A stretch of 64,000 bases of DNA from Pseudomonadota bacterium. GTDB lineage: Bacteria; Pseudomonadota; Alphaproteobacteria; Acetobacterales; Acetobacteraceae. Under the pieces are notes generated by a model that was not told where the DNA came from, did no database searches, and saw only the letters and a list, made by a program, of their open reading frames with translations. Every line of letters begins with the position of its first letter. The stretch's first letter is position 1. Made by a program: the position numbers and the translations under genes. The stretch lies in NCBI GenBank assembly GCA_021801255.1, contig JAJYYH010000036.1, positions 1 through 64,000 of the forward strand. The letters are read 5' to 3'. Shown here one piece after another: positions 47,318 to 56,748 of this stretch.

Positions 47318-48844
47318 ATGACCCTGAACCTCACCGTCCCGCAACACACCCACACCGACTTCACCCCCCGGATCAGCGTCATCGGGGTCGGCGGCGGCGG
47401 CACCAACGCGGTCGATAACATGATCGCGCTCAATCTCCAGGGGGTGGATTTCGTCGTCGCCAATACCGACGCGCAGCAGCTCCAGCATTCCCGCGCCGAT
47501 CGCCGGGTGCAGCTCGGCCCGCACATCACCCAGGGCCTTGGCGCCGGCGCCAAGCCCGAGATCGGCCGCGCCGCGGCGGAGGAAGCGGCCGAGGAACTCT
47601 ATCGCTATCTCGACGGCGCGCACATGGTGTTCATCACCGCCGGTATGGGCGGGGGCACTGGCACCGGCGCGGCGCCGGTGATCGCCCGCATGGCCCGCGA
47701 ACGCAATATCCTCACCGTCGGCGTGGTCACCAAGCCGTTCTCCTTCGAGGGACCGAGGCGGGCGCGCGCCGCCGAGCTCGGGATCGAGGAGTTGCAGCAA
47801 TATGTCGATACGCTGATCGTCATCCCCAACCAGAATCTCTTCCGCCTCGCCAATGAGCGCACCGGTTTCCGCGAGGCCTTCAAGATGGCCGATCATGTGC
47901 TCTATATGGGCGTGCGCGGCGTCACCGATTTGATGGTGGTGCCGGGTCTGGTCAATCTTGATTTCGCCGATATCCGCACCGTGATGGCGGAGATGGGCAA
48001 GGCGATGATGGGCACCGGCGAGGCCGATGGCGACAACCGCGCGGTGCGCGCGGCCGAGGCGGCGATCAACAATCCGCTGCTCGAGGATACCAGCATGGCG
48101 GGCGCCCGCGGCCTGCTGATCAACATCACCGGCGGCGACGACATGACGCTGTTCGAGGTCGATCAGGCCGCCAACCGCATCCGGGAAGAGGTGGACGAGG
48201 ATGCCAATATCATCTTCGGCTCGGCGGTCGATGAGGCGCTGAACGGCAAGATCCGGGTCTCGGTGGTGGCGACCGGGATCGACACCCCGGCGCCCGCCGA
48301 GCGCCCGCGCCTCATTGCGGTGGGCGGCGGCTACGCCACGCCTGACGAGGAGGGGTCGCCACGGCGCGCCGAGGTGCCAGCAGCCCCGAATCCGGGGCCG
48401 ATCAGCCCAGCGCCGATCAGCCTCGTCGGCGAGGCCCGCGCCGAGGCGCCGCTGCGACAGATGCCAGCCCACGCGGCGGAACCCGGCCAGCCCGGCCCCG
48501 CCGCGCCCCGCCCACGCCCGGTCGCCCCGCTCGCCACTGTCCCGCTCGCCACTGGGCCGCTCGCCACTGGGCCGCATCCATCGGGGCTGTTCGCTCCCGC
48601 GACGCGCGCCAGCGCCAGCGAGCCGCCCGCCGCGCCGAGCCGAGCGAGCAGCCTGTTCGGCACGGTGACCGGAGCGCTCAGGCGCAACCTGCAGGCCAGC
48701 CGCGCCGCCAGCCCGCCCCCGGCCCGCGCTGAACGGCTGGGCCATGAGGCGGAGGCCGAGCCCCGGCGCGCCAGTATGCGCCCGGCGGGGGAGGAGGATA
48801 TCGGCCTCGATATCCCGACCTTCCTGCGCCGCCAGAGTTCCTGA
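47318..48844 (+). CDS. ftsZ: Cell division protein FtsZ
   Basis: A 508-aa tubulin homologue. [37 protein letters not shown] (tubulin signature), [12 protein letters not shown] and [19 protein letters not shown]. The C-terminal linker is long and Pro/Ala-rich with three 15-bp tandem units (48527-48571, LATGP-type), and the terminal peptide [10 protein letters not shown] is the FtsA-binding tail. Ribosome-binding site aaaaaggga precedes ATG. Confidence 0.99.
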   Translation: MTLNLTVPQHTHTDFTPRISVIGVGGGGTNAVDNMIALNLQGVDFVVANTDAQQLQHSRADRRVQLGPHITQGLGAGAKPEIGRAAAEEAAEELYRYLDGAHMVFITAGMGGGTGTGAAPVIARMARERNILTVGVVTKPFSFEGPRRARAAELGIEELQQYVDTLIVIPNQNLFRLANERTGFREAFKMADHVLYMGVRGVTDLMVVPGLVNLDFADIRTVMAEMGKAMMGTGEADGDNRAVRAAEAAINNPLLEDTSMAGARGLLINITGGDDMTLFEVDQAANRIREEVDEDANIIFGSAVDEALNGKIRVSVVATGIDTPAPAERPRLIAVGGGYATPDEEGSPRRAEVPAAPNPGPISPAPISLVGEARAEAPLRQMPAHAAEPGQPGPAAPRPRPVAPLATVPLATGPLATGPHPSGLFAPATRASASEPPAAPSRASSLFGTVTGALRRNLQASRAASPPPARAERLGHEAEAEPRRASMRPAGEEDIGLDIPTFLRRQSS

Positions 48845-49064
48845 AAGGCGGCAGAAATGCGGCAAAAATACTGCAAAAATAAACTGTTGGAACGAAATAT
48901 TCGGAAATAATGATTGACTCGCGCCGCTCTTCGAAACTGCTAGGTTGAAGGTGCGGCGCGGGGTTTTCCGCGCCGTGCCAGCCCGGTGCGACACCGGGTC
49001 GCCCCGCGCCAGGCCCTCCTGCGACGGGCTTGGCAGTTCAGGAGCGAAAGCAGCGATCGGAGCG
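48845..49064 (+). promoter_or_regulatory. ftsZ-lpxC intergenic region with two hairpins
   Basis: After ftsZ comes an AT-rich stretch (48860-48925) with a ttgact-like -35, probably an lpxC promoter, though no good -10 is seen. It is followed by two neighbouring hairpins: cggcgcgg/ccgcgccg with a six-base loop (48954-48975) and cccggtg/caccggg with a three-base loop (48982-48998). They would lie in the lpxC leader. Neither is followed by a T-run, so neither looks like a simple terminator. Confidence 0.5.
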
Positions 49065-50114
49065 ATGAATTTTCTCACGCATGACACTCTGGCGCACGAC
49101 ACTCTAGCGTACGACACTTGGGCGCAGGGCAAGCTGAACGAGCCGGCGGCATGTGCCGCGATGTCCCCCCTGGCCGCGCCGCCGCCCTTTGCCATACCGC
49201 CCATGCGGCAACGCACCCTGAAGGGCAAGATCGGCTGCGTCGGTGTCGGCCTGCATGGCGGGCGAGCAGTTTCGCTCACCCTCCATCCCGCCGCCCCCGG
49301 AACCGGCATCGTGTTCCGCCGCACCGATGTCGCGGCGTCTGGCGCGGGCCGCATCGACATTCCGGCGCGGTTCGACGCGGTCGCCGATACCAGGCTCTGC
49401 ACCGAACTCGCCGCCCCCGGCGCGGAAGATGTCACCGTCGGCACGGTCGAGCATCTGATGGCGGCACTCGCCGGCTGCGGCGTCGATAATGTGCTGGTCG
49501 AGATCGACGGGCCGGAATTGCCGATCCTCGATGGCTCGGCCGCGCCTTTCGTGTTCTTGATCGATTGCGCCGGCGTCGTCGAACAGGCGGCACCACGGCG
49601 GGTGATCGAGATCCTGCGCCCCGTGGAGGTGATTGCCGGCGATGCCTCGGCCGCGTTCTATCCCACCGCCGGGAGCGACGGCCTCGATATGGCGCTCTCG
49701 ATCGCCTTCGACGCCCCGGCGATCGGGCGCCAGGCGCTCGCGCTCCACCTCACCGAGGAGAGCTTCCGCCGCGAACTGGCGCGCGCCCGTACTTTCACCC
49801 TGGCCTCGATCATCACCGCGCTTCAGGCCTCCGGCCGTGCCATCGGCGGCAGCCTGGACAATGCCGTGGTCGTGGATGGGGCGCGCGTTCTCAATCCCGA
49901 CGGGCTGCGCATGCCCGATGAATTCGTCCGCCACAAGCTGCTCGACGCGGTAGGCGATCTGGCGCTCGCGGGGGCGTCGCTGCGCGGGCGGTTCGTCGCC
50001 CATCGCTCGGGCCATGCCCTCAACAACCAATTGCTGCGAGCCCTGTTCGCCATCCCCCTGGCGTGGCGCGACGCGACGCCCGCGCTACCCGAATGGCTTT
50101 CGGCCGCCGCCTGA
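49065..50114 (+). CDS. lpxC: UDP-3-O-acyl-N-acetylglucosamine deacetylase
   Basis: A zinc deacetylase for the committed lipid A step. Core: RTLKGKIGCVGVGLHGGRAV, TVEHLMAALAGCGVDNVLVEIDGPELPILDGSA, and the C-terminal DEFVRHKLLDAVGDLALAG and GHALNNQLLRAL with metal/catalytic residues. From the ATG at 49065 it is 349 aa; the family is about 305, and an internal ATG at 49203 gives 303. The extra N-terminus carries three 15-bp tandem units (49080-49124, HDTLA-type). Neither start has a strong ribosome-binding site. Confidence 0.96.
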   Translation: MNFLTHDTLAHDTLAYDTWAQGKLNEPAACAAMSPLAAPPPFAIPPMRQRTLKGKIGCVGVGLHGGRAVSLTLHPAAPGTGIVFRRTDVAASGAGRIDIPARFDAVADTRLCTELAAPGAEDVTVGTVEHLMAALAGCGVDNVLVEIDGPELPILDGSAAPFVFLIDCAGVVEQAAPRRVIEILRPVEVIAGDASAAFYPTAGSDGLDMALSIAFDAPAIGRQALALHLTEESFRRELARARTFTLASIITALQASGRAIGGSLDNAVVVDGARVLNPDGLRMPDEFVRHKLLDAVGDLALAGASLRGRFVAHRSGHALNNQLLRALFAIPLAWRDATPALPEWLSAAA

Positions 50115-50138
50115 AAGCTTAAAATCCGCTTGATTCCC

Positions 50139-50154
50139 ACGCGCCGCGTTTTTT
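50139..50154 (+). terminator. Weak possible terminator after lpxC
   Basis: A short GC stem acgc/gcgt (loop gcc) followed by six T bases, between convergent lpxC and flbT. The stem is short, so support is modest. Confidence 0.35.
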
Positions 50155-50208
50155 CGCCCCCTTCCTAAAGTTCATGAAAACAGGCCATTGCTATCGGGCG
50201 GCGGGGGA

Positions 50209-50619
50209 TCACCCCGCGGCCTTCGGCGGCGGCGCCAGCACCGCATCCTCGTGGCTGATCACCCGGCGCGCTAGCCGCAGCGCCTGGTAGCAATCATCGG
50301 CCTCGGCCAACGCAAGAGCGCGGTTGAGAATTTCGCGCGCCAGGTTCGAGGTCGTCGCCGCCTGGAACTCATTGATCAGGACGCGCGCATCGGCGAGCCC
50401 CTGCTCACGCTCCGCCTCGGTGCCGATATAGGCGGTCTGTAGGGCGAAATAGATCCGCCGCGCCGGGGTATTCGCCTGCAGGGGGGGCATGATCTGCTTG
50501 CCGAACAGGAAGCGGGCGCGCGCCGCGAGTTCGATCCGTGTTTTGTTGCGGAAGCGAATGGCCGCGCCGTTGACGATCATCATCTCGCCTTGGCGCAACT
50601 CCAGGATCAGGTTCGACAT
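50209..50619 (-). CDS. flbT: Flagellar biosynthesis repressor FlbT
   Basis: A 136-aa protein; the start MSNLILELRQGEMMIVNGAAIRF and LFGKQIMPPLQANTPARRIYFALQTAYIG are family signatures. In Caulobacter FlbT destabilises flagellin mRNA at its 5' leader and links flagellin output to assembly. gggagg lies upstream of the chosen ATG; a 22-residue longer form would start at 50685. No other flagellar gene is present within 50 kb upstream or 13 kb downstream in this window. Confidence 0.92.
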   Translation of the reverse strand: MSNLILELRQGEMMIVNGAAIRFRNKTRIELAARARFLFGKQIMPPLQANTPARRIYFALQTAYIGTEAEREQGLADARVLINEFQAATTSNLAREILNRALALAEADDCYQALRLARRVISHEDAVLAPPPKAAG

Positions 50620-50899
50620 GCGCCGCTCTATAGCCTCCCGGTTGAAATCGGCGGGAAGGAGAGCGCTGACGCCTTGTCCGCCCATTTTGCGGCCCCGGCA
50701 CAGTCAAACCGTCCCAACCCGGCTCTTCCCGCGCGCCGTTCTGGAACGCGGTGTCCCCATCTTCGTCGCCATCGCTTAATCGCTGGTGAACGCGCGCGAC
50801 GCCGCGCCCGGAAGTTGCGGCGGGGGTATGATTTTTCTGGCCATGCCCGCGAAATCGTGGCAATCTCGGGAAATGAGATAGACTTTTTGTCCAAACCAT

Positions 50900-52810
50900 A
50901 TGGTTGCAATGACTTCAAGCTGGATCTCGCCCCAAGGTGGCAATTGGCTGACGCCGGCCAACTGGTCGTCCGGCGGCGTGCCCAGTTCTGGCCAATCCGC
51001 CGCCATCGGGCTCTCCGGCAGCTATCTCGTGAGCCTCGAGCAATCGGCCACGCTCGCCAGTTTGACGCTCGATGCCGCCGGCGCCACGGTCCTGCTCGCC
51101 CCGGCTTTCCCGCTCGCCAATGTCACGCTCGATCTTGCCGGCAGCCTCGACCTCGCCGCCGGCACGCTGATGCTCGCGGGCGGCGAAATGCCGGTTGCGA
51201 CCGCGCTCGGCGGCAGCGCCGGGGCGACCGAGATCATCACCTATGCGGCCCTCGATCTCGGCGCCGGCCTGACCGGCGGCGGGGTGCTCGATGCTGCCTT
51301 CGCGGTGATCACGGCCACCGGCAGCGAGGTTTTCGACCCGGCGCAAATCACCCTCGGCGATCAGGCGGCGCTGCTGGCCGGCGCCGGCACGCTGACGCTC
51401 GGCCCCGCGGCGGCGGTGACGCTGGGCGGGGTGGGCGATGTCCTCGGCGGCAATCTGGTCAATGCCGGCACGCTGGTTTTCACCGGCGCCACCGAGATCA
51501 ACCCCTATGGCGCCGCCGATTTCACCAATACCGGCACGATCGCCGTGGTTTCCGGCACGGTTGCCGGGAATTTCGCCGATTTCGTCAATCAGGGCGAGAT
51601 CACCGTGGCCGGCACGCTGACCCTGGGCGCCGGGAGTTTTGCCAACCAAGGCGAGGTGGTCATCGCCCCTGGCGCGGCGCTCACGCTCGACCTCGCCATT
51701 GCTCCGGCGCCGGGCGCGCTCGGCGTGATCGATAATGCGGGCGGCAAGGTCAGCGTCGTCATCGCGGGTTCCGGGGCCACCCTCGCCTCATCCCCGGCCG
51801 CGGCGGCGATCCCGCCCCCCGCCTGCTTCCTCGCCGGCACGCGCATCGCGACCGCAACGGGCGAGATCGCGGTCGAATGTCTCCGCCCCGGCCAGCTTGT
51901 CGCGACCGCAAGCGGCGGCCTCGCGCCGGTGGTCTGGATGGGCGAGCGCCGCATCGATTGCCGGCGCCATCCCCGCGCGTCGGAGGTCGAGCCGGTGCGC
52001 ATTCTCGCCGACGCCTTCGCCCCTGGCCTGCCACGGCGCGATCTCTGGCTCTCGCCCGACCACGCCATCGCCATCCTCTCCGAGGCGGCGGGTGCAGCGC
52101 CGTTGCTGGTGCCCGCCAAATGCCTGCTCAATGGCGCCACCGTGGTGCAGGAGCGGGTGGCGACGGCGTGGTATTTCCATGTCGAGCTGCCCTGCCACGA
52201 CATCATCCGCGCCGAGGGGCTGGCGGTCGAGAGCTATCTCGATACCGGCAATCGCGGCGATTTCGCCAATGCCGGCAGCGTCACCACGCTCTATCCCGAT
52301 TTCGTGCCGAAAACCCGGGCGCATTCCTGCGCGCCGCTGGTGCGCCAGGGCGCGGCGGTGACGCGGCTGCGGCGGCGGCTGCTGGCGCGCGCCGAGACGC
52401 TCGGCTGGCGGCCCCGCGTTGCGGCCGATCCGCATCTCCGGATCGGCGCGCGGGTGATCCGCCCGGCGGCGCAACAGGGCGCGCTCCTGCGGTTTCTCGT
52501 GCCCGCCGGCACGGCGCGCCTCACGCTCGCCTCGCGCGCCGGCATGGCGCTCGAGACCACGCCGGCGCGGCTCGACTACCGCCGGCTCGGCGTGCGCCTG
52601 GGCGGCGCCGTGTTCAACGGCCGCCCGATCCCGCTCGACGGCCCGGCCTTCGGCGCCGGGTTTTACCCGCTCGAGGGGCGCGACACCGCGCGGCCCTGGC
52701 GCTGGAGCGATGGCGCCGGCGAACTCGCCCTGCCGCCCCTGCGCCACGGGGCGGTGCTCGATCTGCTGGTGCTCGACGCGATCCCCGGCCACCGCCGCAG
52801 CGCCGCCTGA
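50900..52810 (+). CDS. Hint-domain surface protein
   Basis: A 636-aa protein sharing its N- and C-terminal modules with the giant Hint protein at 23251. N-terminus GGNWLTPANWSSGGVP; short Gly/Ala-rich beta-repeat section with NAGTL, NTGTI and NQGEI turns; Hint_2 domain from about residue 309 (PACFLAGTRIAT, LSPDHAI, VESYLDTGNRGD). The last 190 residues form an additional domain (SCAPLVRQGAAV through AGFYPLEGRDTARPWRWSDG) absent from the giant. Hint domains can self-cleave at the first Cys. No signal peptide. A second ATG at 50909 is possible. Confidence 0.88.
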   Translation: MVAMTSSWISPQGGNWLTPANWSSGGVPSSGQSAAIGLSGSYLVSLEQSATLASLTLDAAGATVLLAPAFPLANVTLDLAGSLDLAAGTLMLAGGEMPVATALGGSAGATEIITYAALDLGAGLTGGGVLDAAFAVITATGSEVFDPAQITLGDQAALLAGAGTLTLGPAAAVTLGGVGDVLGGNLVNAGTLVFTGATEINPYGAADFTNTGTIAVVSGTVAGNFADFVNQGEITVAGTLTLGAGSFANQGEVVIAPGAALTLDLAIAPAPGALGVIDNAGGKVSVVIAGSGATLASSPAAAAIPPPACFLAGTRIATATGEIAVECLRPGQLVATASGGLAPVVWMGERRIDCRRHPRASEVEPVRILADAFAPGLPRRDLWLSPDHAIAILSEAAGAAPLLVPAKCLLNGATVVQERVATAWYFHVELPCHDIIRAEGLAVESYLDTGNRGDFANAGSVTTLYPDFVPKTRAHSCAPLVRQGAAVTRLRRRLLARAETLGWRPRVAADPHLRIGARVIRPAAQQGALLRFLVPAGTARLTLASRAGMALETTPARLDYRRLGVRLGGAVFNGRPIPLDGPAFGAGFYPLEGRDTARPWRWSDGAGELALPPLRHGAVLDLLVLDAIPGHRRSAA

Positions 52811-52911
52811 AAGTTTGCAAAAGAATGCCCTCTTGCTCGGAAATCGACGAGAAAAACCCATTGTTCCCAGAGGGCGTTCTTTCTCAAGGTCGACTGATTT
52901 CCAGGCTCTGA
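52808..52911 (+). repeat. Dispersed hairpin repeat element, copy C
   Basis: 104 bp starting at the stop codon of the Hint-protein gene. Left arm ttgcaaaagaatgccctc and right arm gagggcgttctttctcaa pair except for three positions; the loop holds aaatcgacgagaaaaacccattg; right block cgactgatttccaggctctg. It ends 13 bases from the convergent SDR gene. Confidence 0.85.
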
Positions 52912-52923
52912 GGCGAGCCCGGT

Positions 52924-53709
52924 TCAGATCAGCGTCTGCATGTCGCCGTCGATCGCGATCGCCTGGCCGCTGATCGTGGCGCCGAAGGGGCTGGCAAGAT
53001 AGAGCGCCATATTGGCGATATCCTGCTCGGTGACAAAGGTGCGCAGGCTGGTCGCGACCACCGCGCGCTCGGTCTGCTCGTTCTCGGAAATCCCCGCCGC
53101 CTGCGCCTTGGCGCGGATCACCGCGCGGATACGCGCGCCATCGACGAGGCCGGGCAGCAGCGCGTTGGCGCGGATGCCATCGGGGCCGAGTTCGATGGCG
53201 ATCGTCTTGGTGAAGCCGATCACCCCCCATTTTGCCGCGGCATAAGGGGCGCGCAGCGGAAAACCGAAACGCCCGGCGGCCGAGCTGAGATTGATGATCG
53301 CCCCACCCCCGGCCTCGCGCAGCGCTGGAATGGCGAGGCGCGCGCAATGAAAATAGCTTTCGAGATCGATGCGCAGCGTCTCTTCCAGCTCCTCGGGCAG
53401 CACCTCCTCGACCCGCTTGGTGGGCCCGGCGATACCGGCATTGTTGACCAGCACGTCGAGCCCGCCGAGATGATCGAGCGCCGCGGCCATGAAGGCCTCG
53501 ATCTCGGCCCGCTGGCCAGCGTCGGCGCGCACGCCCGGATGGCCCGCTTCGGCGAGTGCCTTCTCGTCGATGTCGCAGATGAACACCCGCGCGCCGCACG
53601 CGGCGAAGCTGTCGGCCATCACCCGCCCGATGCCGCGCGCCGCCGCCGAAATCGCCACCCGCAAGCCGCCCAGATCGAGCGGCAGCGCCCGCCTCGCCCC
53701 CGTGATCAT
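52924..53709 (-). CDS. Short-chain dehydrogenase/reductase (SDR)
   Basis: A 261-aa classical SDR. VAISAAARGIGRVMADSF is the cofactor loop (first Gly replaced by Ala), then DVLVNNAGIAGPTKR, INLSSAAGRFG with the catalytic Ser, and YAAAKWG with Tyr/Lys. The C-terminal part resembles 3-hydroxy-acid or sugar SDRs; substrate unknown. It faces away from the TauE-type gene. Confidence 0.92.
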   Translation of the reverse strand: MITGARRALPLDLGGLRVAISAAARGIGRVMADSFAACGARVFICDIDEKALAEAGHPGVRADAGQRAEIEAFMAAALDHLGGLDVLVNNAGIAGPTKRVEEVLPEELEETLRIDLESYFHCARLAIPALREAGGGAIINLSSAAGRFGFPLRAPYAAAKWGVIGFTKTIAIELGPDGIRANALLPGLVDGARIRAVIRAKAQAAGISENEQTERAVVATSLRTFVTEQDIANMALYLASPFGATISGQAIAIDGDMQTLI

Positions 53710-53768
53710 GCCAATTTCTCTCCGTTATCGACCGCCTCAGCCTGCCACGCGGGGCTTGGGCGGAAAAG

Positions 53769-54587
53769 ATGCATGGGGCCATGCCGGCCACCCGTGCTAT
53801 CAAAAACGCTGCCCAAGCGGACCATCCAGGGGGGACGGCCATTCACGCGACGACGTTGTTGCTGCTCGCCCTCGTGGCCTTCGCCGCGGGCGCCCAGAAC
53901 GCGCTGGCCGGGGGTGGGTCGTTCCTCACCCTGCCGGCGCTGATCCTGAGCGGGCTCGATCCCCGTAGCGCCAATATCACCTCGACGGTGGCGCTTTTCC
54001 CCGGTCAGGTGACGACGAGCTGGGCGGGGCGGCGGCATGTCGCGGGGGCGGGGGATTTGAGTTTCCGCGCGCTTTTCGCGGTCAGCCTGTTGGGGGGCGT
54101 GCTCGGGGCGCTGTTGCTGCTGGCGACGCCGGCTGATTTTTTCGCCCGCCTCGTGCCGTGGCTGGTGCTCTTCGCGACCGCCGTGTTCGCCTGGGGAAGT
54201 TTTCGCCGCGCCCCATCGCGCCCGCGCCATCTCGGGCCGCTGGCCGGCGGGGGGATGCAATTCCTGATCGCCATCTATGGCGGCTATTTCGGCGGCGGCA
54301 TCGGCTTTCTCATGCTTGCCGCCCTCACCGCGGCGGGTCTGACCGTGCGCGCGGCGGGAGCCACCAAGAACGCGCTGGCGGCGGTGATGAACGCCGCGGC
54401 GGTGGCGATTTTCATGTTCTCCCCTGATGTCGCGTGGGCACGCGCCGGGGTTGTCGCCCTTGCCGCGATCGCCGGCGGGGCGCTCGGCGCCTATCTCCTG
54501 GTGCGCGTCAACGAGAAGATGCTGCGCCTTGGCATCGTTGCGATCGGCATCGCCCTGACCATCGGCCTGTTCCTCCGCGCGCCGTGA
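53769..54587 (+). CDS. TauE/SafE-family sulfite/sulfonate exporter permease
   Basis: A membrane protein of up to 272 aa with about eight helices. Family blocks: FAAGAQNALAGGGSFLTLPALILSGLDPRSANITSTVALFPGQ in the first half and the paired IYGGYFGGGIGFLMLAALTAAGL in the second. Members export small organic or inorganic anions; substrate cannot be told. The start is uncertain: ATGs at 53769 and 53781 lack a clear ribosome-binding site, while aggggggacgg lies just before a non-standard ATT at 53841. Confidence 0.88.
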   Translation: MHGAMPATRAIKNAAQADHPGGTAIHATTLLLLALVAFAAGAQNALAGGGSFLTLPALILSGLDPRSANITSTVALFPGQVTTSWAGRRHVAGAGDLSFRALFAVSLLGGVLGALLLLATPADFFARLVPWLVLFATAVFAWGSFRRAPSRPRHLGPLAGGGMQFLIAIYGGYFGGGIGFLMLAALTAAGLTVRAAGATKNALAAVMNAAAVAIFMFSPDVAWARAGVVALAAIAGGALGAYLLVRVNEKMLRLGIVAIGIALTIGLFLRAP

Positions 54588-54654
54588 AGAGCGACGCGGG
54601 AGCCTCGGTGCGCGGCAAGCAGGCCTCCGATGAGACCCCAAGGGCTCGGCGGGA

Positions 54655-56733
54655 TCAAGGGTGGGAATAATTACCGAGATCAACGGCGCTGGCCTGGGCC
54701 TTGGCCAGATCAGCCGGTTGAGCCGCGACGGCGTGAGCCGCCCCATGATCCCGTCCACGACGCCCTTTTGGTAGAAAATCCGTCACCGTTGCATAGTCTA
54801 TTCGGGTGGCGAGGCGTGCCGAGAAATCGAGGACGAAAGTGGGGTTGTCCTTAGCCAAAAGCGGCGAAAAATGGGGGTCGGTGCCACGAAGAAAGTCTTT
54901 GTATCGGCGTCTGAACAAGGCCGAGTCGCGAGGATGGCGATCACGGCCATCGAGGCTTTTGCCGCGGCTTGCCGACTCGTGGTGCACGAGAATGGCTTCC
55001 GCGCAGTTCACGACGCGATAGCCTTTCTGGCCAATCCGCAAGCAGAGATCTGTGTCATTGTAGCCCACCTCGAGCTTCTCGTCGTAGCCGCCCACGGCAT
55101 GAAAAACTTCCGCGGGCACCAGCATGCAGGCCGCCGTGACGGCGCTATATTCGCGTGTTGCGTGAAGCGAGGCGCCGTAGCCTGCCTCGTCCGAGCGGAA
55201 CAGAACCGTCTTGAAGGCGTGCTCGGCGCTGTCGTGCATGCCGACAATCACCCCTGAATGTTGGACGGTGCCGTCTGGGTAGAGGAGGGTTGCGCCTACC
55301 GCGCCAACATCGGCGCGCATCGCCAGGTCGAGCATGGCATCGAGCCAGCCCGGTTTGGTGGCCTCGATGTCGTTGTTAAGGAACAAATAGTAGTCGTAGC
55401 CGGCGCCGCTGTTAAATACCGCGTAGTTGTTAATGGCGCTGTAGTTGAATTTTCCCTGATAGGATAAAATACGCGCCGCGCCGGAATGCTCCAATTCGTG
55501 CAGATAGCTCAAGGTCTCTGGATCGTCGGACTGATGATCGATGATGACGAGATCGAGATCAAGACCCTTCGTTGTCTCTCGCAGGGTTTCGATCGAGAGG
55601 CGTAGCAGACCCGCCTGGTTCTTCGTCGGAATGACGCCGAGGATGCGACCCGAGGAGACACCAAAATATCTTACGTTGAAGGTGTTGAACGAGGGGCCCG
55701 GGCGCACGTCGGCATCATCAAAACCGATCCGGCGAAGATGCTCCGTTTTAAGGGCGCAAGTGGTAAAATTTATTGCATCTTGTTTATAAGTGCGGCCTGT
55801 GCTCTCCGGATGGGTGCGCCACCGGTAGAGGATATCCGGTATGTGCGTTACATTTTTCGCGATTTCCAGGGCGCGCAGCACGAAGTCAATGTCTTGCGAG
55901 ATGGTCAGCGACGTGTTGAGGCCGCCGATCCTTCGCGCGAGGGCGGACCTGACCGCCACGGGATGCACGAAGAACGGGTAGGAAAGGTAGTAGGTGTGGG
56001 AAAAGGCCGGGCGGAGCTGGACGCCGATGATCTCTTCCAGGTTCTCGCTGGTGACGACCTCGTCCCCGTAGAGAATATCCGCGTCCTCGGAAAAAGCCGC
56101 ATCGCTCAGGCGAGCCAGGCCATGGGGCTCAAGCATGTCATCGTGGTCCATGAAGAGCAAATATTCGCCGGTTGCCTGCTCGATCCCGATATTCGTCGCG
56201 CGCGAAACACCCTGGTTTTGCTCAAGCGTTATATATTTCACCCGCGGGTCGTTACTGGCGGCGCGGGCCAGGATGGCGTTCAGCAAATCATCTTTCGAAC
56301 CGTCGTCAACGCAGATCAGCTCCCAATGGGGATAGGTCTGACCGACGACACTCGCAATCGCCTCTGCAAGCCATTCCGGCCGCACTTTATAGACCGGCAT
56401 GACAATGCTAAACTGGGCGGAACCCCGACATTGGATGGCCCCGTAGTCCGCTGCCGCGCGATAGCGGGCAAACCAAGACGTCGGGCTGATCTGGTTGGCT
56501 GGATTAATCTGATCAACTCTTCGCACCGTCCGTTTTATGCCGGAAAGTCCGCGGCTGCGATAAATCCAGGCGACTCTCTTGATTGTATTTCTTAATCCCC
56601 CAGCGTGTTTTATGGAAAACCTCAGGACATACCAAACCCGTTTCATTTTATTTTTAATAACCAGCAGCGGCTTAATGACCCTCCAGCTTAGCGAACCCTT
56701 GAGCGATGTGATTTGTGTATCGGATCTGGGCAC
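54655..56733 (-). CDS. Glycosyltransferase with two GT2 domains
   Basis: A 692-aa protein with two GT-A (family 2) domains. First: FSIVMPVYKVRPEWLAEAI, then CVDDGSKDD, FMDHDDMLEPHGL. Second: ILGVIPTKNQAGLLRLSI, IIDHQSDDPETL, LFLNNDIEATKPGWLDAML and GYNDTDLCLRIGQKGYRVV. Such tandem enzymes build repeating sugar chains such as rhamnans. GTG start 15 bases after the stop of the upstream glycosyltransferase gene; the two form an operon. Visibly AT-richer than neighbours. Confidence 0.9.
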   Translation of the reverse strand: MPRSDTQITSLKGSLSWRVIKPLLVIKNKMKRVWYVLRFSIKHAGGLRNTIKRVAWIYRSRGLSGIKRTVRRVDQINPANQISPTSWFARYRAAADYGAIQCRGSAQFSIVMPVYKVRPEWLAEAIASVVGQTYPHWELICVDDGSKDDLLNAILARAASNDPRVKYITLEQNQGVSRATNIGIEQATGEYLLFMDHDDMLEPHGLARLSDAAFSEDADILYGDEVVTSENLEEIIGVQLRPAFSHTYYLSYPFFVHPVAVRSALARRIGGLNTSLTISQDIDFVLRALEIAKNVTHIPDILYRWRTHPESTGRTYKQDAINFTTCALKTEHLRRIGFDDADVRPGPSFNTFNVRYFGVSSGRILGVIPTKNQAGLLRLSIETLRETTKGLDLDLVIIDHQSDDPETLSYLHELEHSGAARILSYQGKFNYSAINNYAVFNSGAGYDYYLFLNNDIEATKPGWLDAMLDLAMRADVGAVGATLLYPDGTVQHSGVIVGMHDSAEHAFKTVLFRSDEAGYGASLHATREYSAVTAACMLVPAEVFHAVGGYDEKLEVGYNDTDLCLRIGQKGYRVVNCAEAILVHHESASRGKSLDGRDRHPRDSALFRRRYKDFLRGTDPHFSPLLAKDNPTFVLDFSARLATRIDYATVTDFLPKGRRGRDHGAAHAVAAQPADLAKAQASAVDLGNYSHP

Positions 56734-56748
56734 GATTGACTTATTCCA

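Noticed and set aside
50109-50190. Possible fifth copy of the hairpin element after the lpxC stop (tgaaagcttaaaatccgc)
   Set aside because: The start resembles copy C, but the AAAGAATGCCCT arm, complementary arm and right block are absent.
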